Shown here in pieces: positions 59,701 through 64,000 of a stretch of 64,000 nt of DNA. The stretch is from Paracoccus albicereus (GTDB lineage Bacteria; Pseudomonadota; Alphaproteobacteria; Rhodobacterales; Rhodobacteraceae): positions 62,001-126,000 of the forward strand of contig NZ_JAKZEU010000007.1 in NCBI RefSeq assembly GCF_024359525.1, given 5' to 3'. The notes beneath the pieces are model-generated. The model had not been told where the DNA came from. It searched no databases and saw nothing but the letters and a program-made list of their open reading frames with translations. The translations under genes and the position numbers were made by a program. Within the stretch, counting starts at the first letter, position 1; each line of letters starts with the position of its first letter.

Positions 59701-61085
59701 TCTCGGCGCGGAACCAGCGCCTGCGGGTCCATTACCTGCTGGAACCGGGCTGGAAGGCAGATGCCGCCATTCAGGGGCTGGGGCGCACCAACCGCACCAA
59801 TCAGGCGCAGCCGCCCTTGTTCCGGCCTATCGCTACCGACGTCAAAGCCGAGAAGCGGTTCCTCAGCACGATTGCCCGCCGCCTCGATACGCTCGGCGCA
59901 ATCACGCGCGGTCAGCGCCAGACCGGCGGTCAGGGCCTTTTCCGGCCCGAGGACAATCTGGAATCCCCCTATGCCCGTGATGCTCTGCGCCAACTCTACA
60001 TGGCTGTAGTGCGCGGGAAGATCGAGGGTTGCTCGCTGGAACGCTTTGAGACCGCGACGGGCCTGAAGCTGATGGACAGCAATGGTGTGAAGGACGATCT
60101 GCCGCCGATCACCACCTTCCTCAACCGCCTGCTAGCGTTGACCATCGAGCTACAGGGCATCCTGTTCGCGGCCTTCGAGCAGTTGCTCCAAGCCCGGATC
60201 GACGGGGCCATTGCTTCGGGCACCTATGATATGGGGCTGGAAACGTTGAAGGCGGAAAGCTTCAACGTCACCGATCGGCAGGTAATCCACACCCATCCCG
60301 GCACTGGAGCGGAGACACGCCTCCTGACCGTCACCGAGCGCAAGCGCAACCAGCCGGTGACGCTGGATGCAGCGCTGGTCGAACTCGATGATCCGCGCGC
60401 AAAGCTGCTGGTCAACGATCGCTCTGGCCGCGCTGCCGTACAGATCCCGACCACCAGCGTCATGCTGGATGATGGCGAGATCGAACGCCGCGTCCGGCTG
60501 ATCCGGCCCATGGAGGCGATGAACATCCCCATCCGCATGATGGGCGAGACACATTGGGTCGAGACTGACCGTGCCGCCTTCGGCTCAGCCTGGACCGCAG
60601 AACTGGCCGAGGTGCCGGAGTTCACCGACACTATTCTACATATGGTGACTGGGCTGCTTCTGCCGATCTGGAAGCGCTTGCCGCAGGAATCCTCCCGCGT
60701 CTATCGGCTTCAGAGCGATGAAGGCGAGCGCATCATTGGTCGCCGTGTCTCTCCCGCATGGGCTGCCAATGCTTCGACCAGCGGCGTCAGCAGTAGCATC
60801 ACGCCCGATGCCGCCTATGCTGGGCTGATCGAAGGCCGGACCATCCTCGATCTGGCAGAAGGACTGCAACTGCGCCGTGTCCGCGTCATGGGCGCGAACC
60901 GCATCGAGCTGACCGGATTCACCGATGCGATGCGGGATCGGCTGCGGGCTTACGGCCTCTTCAGCGAGATCATCTCGTGGAAACTGCGCTTCTTCGTGCC
61001 GGTGGGGGCATCCGGGCCGGAGATCTCCGGCAAGCTCTTCGACCGCTTCCCGGTCGAGCGCATCGGTGAGCGGGAGGCAGCGTAA
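56751..61085 (+). CDS. Methyltransferase-like / strawberry-notch helicase protein
   Basis: This is a 1444-residue protein. The N-terminal part contains an adenine-methyltransferase-like domain: motif I LEPSAGTGLLAI (143-154) and motif IV MNPPFS (208-213). The middle and C-terminal parts form a strawberry-notch-type SF2 helicase with Walker A-like GDGTGAGKGRQ (about 494-504), DESH (about 605-608) and GLGRTNRTNQ (about 1010). Such proteins are large anti-restriction or DNA-processing factors of conjugative elements; whether the NPPF domain methylates DNA is unknown. I choose ATG 56751, since an upstream start at 56598 would overlap the terminator. GAGG lies 10 bases before it. Its stop shares a base with the next start (TAATG). 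Confidence 0.88.
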   Translation: MYMVSPVADPVTPLAAAPAILTAANLLLPHIERGQRIDAATLRSAMETAFGASDTTGAWDWKLAYEACEVATVLFVRKYGKALFRKAASPVARLDPLAKIAGLLPTQTRRSEESQNFQQFSTPLPLGLAALTAVAITPDDVVLEPSAGTGLLAILAQTAGGSLILNELTETRADLLSSLFPALSVTRFDAAQIDDHLATDTIPSVVLMNPPFSVMANVSGRVADAAYRHVASALARLATGGRLVTITGAGFSPEAPAWRDAFIRLQERGRVVFTAAVDGAVYAKHGTSIDTRLTVIDKLPADDPASFPDTPGIAPDIATLIGWIEALVPPRLSVELPKLAVSAPVAAAKTVRGYLARSAASRSVAAPANDPEGVELAYETVDWTPPEGARLSDAIYEEYALQSLRIPGAQPHPTKLVQSAAMASVAPPKPSYRPMLPADICARLSDAQLETVIYAGETHADHLAGAWTVDEHFDNVSAAPEDAAGSVRFRRGFMLGDGTGAGKGRQSAAIILDNWLRGRRKAVWISKSDKLIEDAQRDWSALGMERLLVTPLSRFPQGAKITLSEGILFTTYATLRSDDRGEKVSRVKQIVDWMGSDFDGAIIFDESHAMQNAGGGKGERGDVAASQQGRAGLRLQHAVPDARVVYVSATGATTVHNLAYAQRLGLWGGEDFPFATRAEFVEAIEAGGVAAMEVLARDLRSLGLYTSRSLSYDGVEYELVEHQLTDEQRRIYDAYAGAFAVIHNNLDAAMEAANITGSPESGGATLNRQAKSAARSAFESTKQRFFGHLLTSMKTPTLTRSIDADLEAGHAAVIQIVSTGEALMERRLAEIPTDEWNDISVDVTPREYVGSYLQHSFPVQLYEPFTDGEGNLSSRPVFRDGQPVECRDAVARRNEMLEQLGSLPPVPGALDQIVQRFGTDIVAEVTGRSRRIVRRGEGAAARLAVENRAPSANLAETSAFMDDQKRILVFSDAGGTGRSYHAELSARNQRLRVHYLLEPGWKADAAIQGLGRTNRTNQAQPPLFRPIATDVKAEKRFLSTIARRLDTLGAITRGQRQTGGQGLFRPEDNLESPYARDALRQLYMAVVRGKIEGCSLERFETATGLKLMDSNGVKDDLPPITTFLNRLLALTIELQGILFAAFEQLLQARIDGAIASGTYDMGLETLKAESFNVTDRQVIHTHPGTGAETRLLTVTERKRNQPVTLDAALVELDDPRAKLLVNDRSGRAAVQIPTTSVMLDDGEIERRVRLIRPMEAMNIPIRMMGETHWVETDRAAFGSAWTAELAEVPEFTDTILHMVTGLLLPIWKRLPQESSRVYRLQSDEGERIIGRRVSPAWAANASTSGVSSSITPDAAYAGLIEGRTILDLAEGLQLRRVRVMGANRIELTGFTDAMRDRLRAYGLFSEIISWKLRFFVPVGASGPEISGKLFDRFPVERIGEREAA

Positions 61086-62140
61086 TGGCGCGTCTCAACG
61101 CCACCGAACTGGCGCAGCGTCTTGGCCGACAGGCCGAGGCGGTGTGCCGCCATTATCTTTCGAACGGGCGCAAGCAGGGCAATTACTGGCAGGTTGGCGA
61201 TGTGCAGAACAATCCGGGCCGGTCGATGTTCGTCCGCCTCACTGGGTCTGAATCCGGCAAGGGGGTGGTCGGTAAATGGACCGATGCCCAAAGCGGTGAA
61301 TATGGCGATCTGCTCGATGTCATCCGCGAAAGCCTCGGTCTGATCGACTTCGCCGACATTGCCGACGAAGCCCGCCGCTTCCTCAGCCTGCCGCAGCCCG
61401 AGCCGGAGCCGCAGGCGCGTCGGTCCCGAACACCACCGGCACCATCGGGATCATCGGCATCATCCGAGGCAGCACGCCGGCTCTGGCGCATGACGCAGCC
61501 GCTGATCAGCTCTGTCGCAGAGACGTATTTACGCGGGCGCGGTATTACGGATTTACGCGGAACCGCAAATCTACGCTTTCATCCGAACTGCTACTGGCGG
61601 CCCGAGGGTGATGGCTTGAGCGAGACATGGCCTGCCATGATCGCTGCCGTCACCGACATCAATGGCAGGATCACCGGCGCACACCGCACCTGGCTCGCCC
61701 GAGACGGCTCCGGCAAGGCGCCTGTTGATCCGCCGAGGAAGGCAATGGGTGACCTGCTCGGGCACGCCGTCCGGCTCGACGATACGCAGGATGTCATGGC
61801 AGCGGGGGAAGGCATCGAAACCGTTCTGTCGCTGCGGCAGGCCGTGCCAAGGATGCCGATGGTCTCCGCGCTCTCGGCCGGACATCTCGCCGCCATCCTG
61901 TTCCCACCGCATTTGCGCAGGCTCTATATTGTCCGCGACAACGATCCGGCAGGTGACAGCGCGCGGGGTAGTTTGGTGGACCGGGCACATGAGGCCGGAA
62001 TCGAGGCGATCACGCTCTCGCCCATGCTGGGGGACTTCAACGACGATCTCACCGCCCGCGGGTTGGATGCGCTTCGGGCACAGATCCGGGTGCAGATCGC
62101 CCCCGAGGATGTCAGCCGCTTCATGGCCATGACGCCATAG
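61085..62140 (+). CDS. Toprim-domain (primase-like) protein
   Basis: This 351-residue protein has an N-terminal region typical of plasmid primase-like proteins (KQGNYWQVGDVQNNPGRSMF, GVVGKWTDAQSGEYGDLLDV), a Pro-rich linker (~105-120) and a toprim domain. That domain has the Glu of MAAGEGIETVLSL (about 240) and D-x-D of IVRDNDPAGD (about 283). No zinc-finger or helicase domain is present. It could prime DNA synthesis during transfer. It is coupled to the helicase gene by a one-base stop/start overlap. Confidence 0.88.
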   Translation: MARLNATELAQRLGRQAEAVCRHYLSNGRKQGNYWQVGDVQNNPGRSMFVRLTGSESGKGVVGKWTDAQSGEYGDLLDVIRESLGLIDFADIADEARRFLSLPQPEPEPQARRSRTPPAPSGSSASSEAARRLWRMTQPLISSVAETYLRGRGITDLRGTANLRFHPNCYWRPEGDGLSETWPAMIAAVTDINGRITGAHRTWLARDGSGKAPVDPPRKAMGDLLGHAVRLDDTQDVMAAGEGIETVLSLRQAVPRMPMVSALSAGHLAAILFPPHLRRLYIVRDNDPAGDSARGSLVDRAHEAGIEAITLSPMLGDFNDDLTARGLDALRAQIRVQIAPEDVSRFMAMTP

Positions 62141-62446
62141 CCGGCACCGGGGCCGTGATCGGGCAGGATCGATCCTGTCATGTGCACGGGGCTGCACCCC
62201 CATCGGCAGAGGACCGCGCCTTGGCCTTCTGAGAGGGCGATCGGCCCACAAACGCTCCGGCCCGGCAATGGCGGCGCCCGACTGATTTCCGTCGGCGGCA
62301 GAGCCGCCTTTACAGCGCGAAACAAATCAGCCGGGCTTTGCCATCAAGGCCCTCGCAAAGGGCTCGGGCTGCCAGACAGGAGCGCCCATGGGCTTTCGTC
62401 GCCATGAAGGCCGCGACGGTCGCGGTCCAACCGAAGGACGCATCCC
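62141..62446. other. Intergenic region with palindrome
   Basis: These 306 bases hold the perfect 14-bp palindrome CAGGATCGATCCTG (62164-62177) and several GC-rich hairpins. A short frame from 62388 has a good AGGAG but overlaps the next gene in another frame without family similarity. No gene is called. Confidence 0.45.
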
Positions 62447-63373
62447 ATGGACGCACATGACGAATTCGAACCCGATCACAGCACATCCCCGACCGGCCAT
62501 GTCGTCGAAGACCTCGAACTCTATGGCTACCGTCCCACCGAGGACGAGGCCGATCCCCGGATCACGCCCGAAGACAATGTTATCCAGGGCGCGGTCTCTG
62601 ACATCTTCGATGCCCTGATTTCCACCATGGCCGACACCAGCCTCGATTTCGACCTCGACGAAATCCTCTGGTCCACCGTCAATACCTTCCACCGCGCCGT
62701 CGAGCGGATCGAACGCAAACTCGACGATAACGAGCAAGCCCAGAAGCGCCTTCAGCGCGAACAGGACGGCAGCGAGGTCAAATCGGTCCAGTTGGAGACC
62801 CTGATCGGCATCGGGCAAAGCCTGATCGAGCGCCGCGATAGCATGGAGACCTTCCGCGACACCGCCGCCGACATCTATCTGCGCACCACCGGCACACCCT
62901 GGTCGCCGCGCTCCGGCTCACGGGTCAACCATCGCCAGATGACATCGGCCATGATCGACAGCCGCGACTTCATCGCCGCCAAACGCCGGGCCGACAACGA
63001 GGTGCTGCTGCCCGCCGGACCGAAGATCGCCTTTTCAGGCGGAGATACCACCGATCACCGGACGATATGGGCCAAGCTTGATCAGATCCATACCAAGCAC
63101 CCGGACATGGTGCTCATGCATGGCGGATCGCCAAAAGGCTCCGAGCGCATCGCGGCCACCTGGGCCAACAATCGCAAGGTCGCGCAGGTCGCCTTCAAGC
63201 CCGACTGGACAAAACACGCCAAGGCTGCCCCCTTCAAGCGCAACGACCAGATGCTCTGCACTCTGCCGATTGGGGTCATCATCTATCCCGGCACCGGCAT
63301 TCAGGAAAACCTGGCCGACAAGGCCCGCAAGTTGGGCATCCCTGTCTATCGTTTTGGGGCGGGCAGCGCGTGA
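62447..63373 (+). CDS. DUF2493 (SLOG-type) protein
   Basis: This 308-residue protein has an N-terminal acidic region and a coiled-coil-like helix (about 80-110: RAVERIERKLDDNEQAQKRL). The C-terminal DUF2493 domain (about 185-305) has a Rossmann-like nucleotide-binding start KIAFSGGDTTDHRTIW, VLMHGGSPKGSERIAATWA and GVIIYPGTGIQENLADKARK. The fold is related to the SLOG superfamily that binds nucleotides or their signals. DUF2493 proteins are common in ICEs and plasmids, function unknown. AAGGA precedes ATG 62447. Confidence 0.85.
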   Translation: MDAHDEFEPDHSTSPTGHVVEDLELYGYRPTEDEADPRITPEDNVIQGAVSDIFDALISTMADTSLDFDLDEILWSTVNTFHRAVERIERKLDDNEQAQKRLQREQDGSEVKSVQLETLIGIGQSLIERRDSMETFRDTAADIYLRTTGTPWSPRSGSRVNHRQMTSAMIDSRDFIAAKRRADNEVLLPAGPKIAFSGGDTTDHRTIWAKLDQIHTKHPDMVLMHGGSPKGSERIAATWANNRKVAQVAFKPDWTKHAKAAPFKRNDQMLCTLPIGVIIYPGTGIQENLADKARKLGIPVYRFGAGSA

Positions 63374-63450
63374 GCGCTGCCTTTCCCATTGCCACGAGCC
63401 GGATGGTCGAAACAATCGATCATTCCGGCTCGCGCAGGCAGGCATGTTCA

Positions 63451-63526
63451 TGCTATATTCCGCTTTGCGCCATGGTGGTGGTGGAAGGCGCAACCGTTCA
63501 ACCTATTGCACGGAGACACCACCATG
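63451..63526 (+). promoter_or_regulatory. Extended -10 promoter and start-codon-sequestering hairpin
   Basis: TGCTATATT (63451-63459) is a good extended -10 element. The perfect 10-bp inverted repeat CATGGTGGTG (63471-63480) / CACCACCATG (63517-63526) follows, and its 3' arm includes the ATG of the next gene, with CGGAG beside it. The mRNA could fold to hide the start. Confidence 0.5.
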
Positions 63527-63964
63527 ATCATTCTCGGAATTCTTGTTTCCATCGCGGCCATCGGCACCATGTGCTGGTTGCTGTTCAATCTCGCCGTCTT
63601 TGCCCTGCCGTTCTTCGTCGGCATCAACACAGGCACCTGGGCCTATGGCACCGGTGCTGGCTGGCTTGGCGCGATACTCGTTGGCCTCGTCACCGCAGGC
63701 CTGACACTGGCCGTCGCTCAGGGCTTGCTCATGCTGATCCGCCCGATCTGGGCGCGGCTGCTGATCGCGCTGGCCTTTGTCGCACCGGCTGGTGTTGCCG
63801 GGTTTTACGCCACGCTCGGTATCGTCAAACACATGATGCCGTCCGAGACTTGGCAGATCATCTTCTCGGTGATCGGCGCGATCGCCGTTGGTGTGACGGC
63901 TTTCCTGCGCGTCACGGGCATGGCGGCAACCGGACCTGCGGAATCCAGCCTCGCTGGCGCATGA
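63524..63964 (+). CDS. Small polytopic membrane protein, 146 aa
   Basis: The protein has four predicted transmembrane helices (about 1-30, 42-70, 76-105, 112-132) with glycine- and alanine-rich segments (GINTGTWAYGTGAGWLGAILVG). No family is recognised beyond a general resemblance to small membrane proteins of integrative elements. CGGAG precedes ATG 63524. Its promoter and hairpin are described separately. The element continues beyond the window. Confidence 0.75.
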   Translation: MIILGILVSIAAIGTMCWLLFNLAVFALPFFVGINTGTWAYGTGAGWLGAILVGLVTAGLTLAVAQGLLMLIRPIWARLLIALAFVAPAGVAGFYATLGIVKHMMPSETWQIIFSVIGAIAVGVTAFLRVTGMAATGPAESSLAGA

Positions 63965-64000
63965 AATGCGGTCGCCTGGTCCTATCCGCAGGTCCGAAGG

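Noticed and set aside
62388..62618. 76-codon frame with good AGGAG spacing
   Set aside because: Its product has no similarity and overlaps the DUF2493 gene in another frame; it might be a leader peptide but nothing supports it.
1..64000. CRISPR array, rRNA operon or complete tRNA
   Set aside because: No regularly spaced repeats, rRNA-like sequence or full cloverleaf was seen; the only tRNA-like piece is the 44-base fragment at 35175-35218.

Overview
The window looks like a high-GC alphaproteobacterial chromosome, most likely a Rhodobacteraceae member near Paracoccus (inferred from gene content and codon bias, not from a marker gene). It has two parts with a sharp border. Positions 1 to about 35170 are ordinary chromosome. 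Positions 35175 to 64000 are the left part of an integrative element sitting in a tRNA-Arg(CCG) gene. Its border is a 44-base copy of the tRNA 3' half, followed by an integrase gene.

Chromosomal part, left to right: a tyrosine recombinase cut by the window edge; an ion-transporter-like membrane protein; a hypothetical protein; a class III CoA-transferase; a SulP transporter plus universal stress protein pair; a tightly packed five-gene operon (thermostable-hemolysin-family protein, AMP-forming ligase, SDR, TauD-type dioxygenase, secreted DUF6134 protein) that looks like an uncharacterised small-molecule pathway; a divergent two-component system; a cytochrome b / PepSY pair sharing a candidate response-regulator box with that system; a beta-lactamase-fold serine hydrolase; a DUF1007/NicO metal-transport pair; a hemolysin III protein; a six-gene operon (CDP-alcohol phosphotransferase, sulfatase-fold membrane enzyme, complete ABC importer with a double-length permease, glycosyltransferase); a cytochrome b561; the osmoregulated periplasmic glucan operon opgG-opgH-opgC; a TAXI-type TRAP transporter; and an aldo/keto reductase.

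Integrative element: after the integrase comes a leftward defence operon in which an AbiE toxin-antitoxin pair (abiEi, abiEii) lies directly upstream of and overlaps or nearly touches hamA-hamB, a Hachiman-type anti-phage system. Its only visible promoter is covered by a perfect inverted repeat that is probably the AbiEi operator. To the right is a DNA-maintenance and anti-restriction module: ArdC, DUF2958, RadC, a ParB-like protein, several conserved hypotheticals, a methyltransferase/strawberry-notch helicase, a toprim protein, a DUF2493 protein and a small membrane protein.

The most striking object is a 6.5-kb mobile element (43723-50253) inside ardC. It carries three overlapping tyrosine recombinase genes and its own ardC paralogue. 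It has imperfect terminal inverted repeats and is flanked by the 6-bp direct repeat GTGGCC. Removing it at that repeat rejoins the two ardC halves in frame to a full-length protein of about 319 residues. Several element genes (ardC, ardC-2, parB-like, a hypothetical, perhaps radC) are preceded by a recurrent hairpin leader that resembles the described radC RNA motif.
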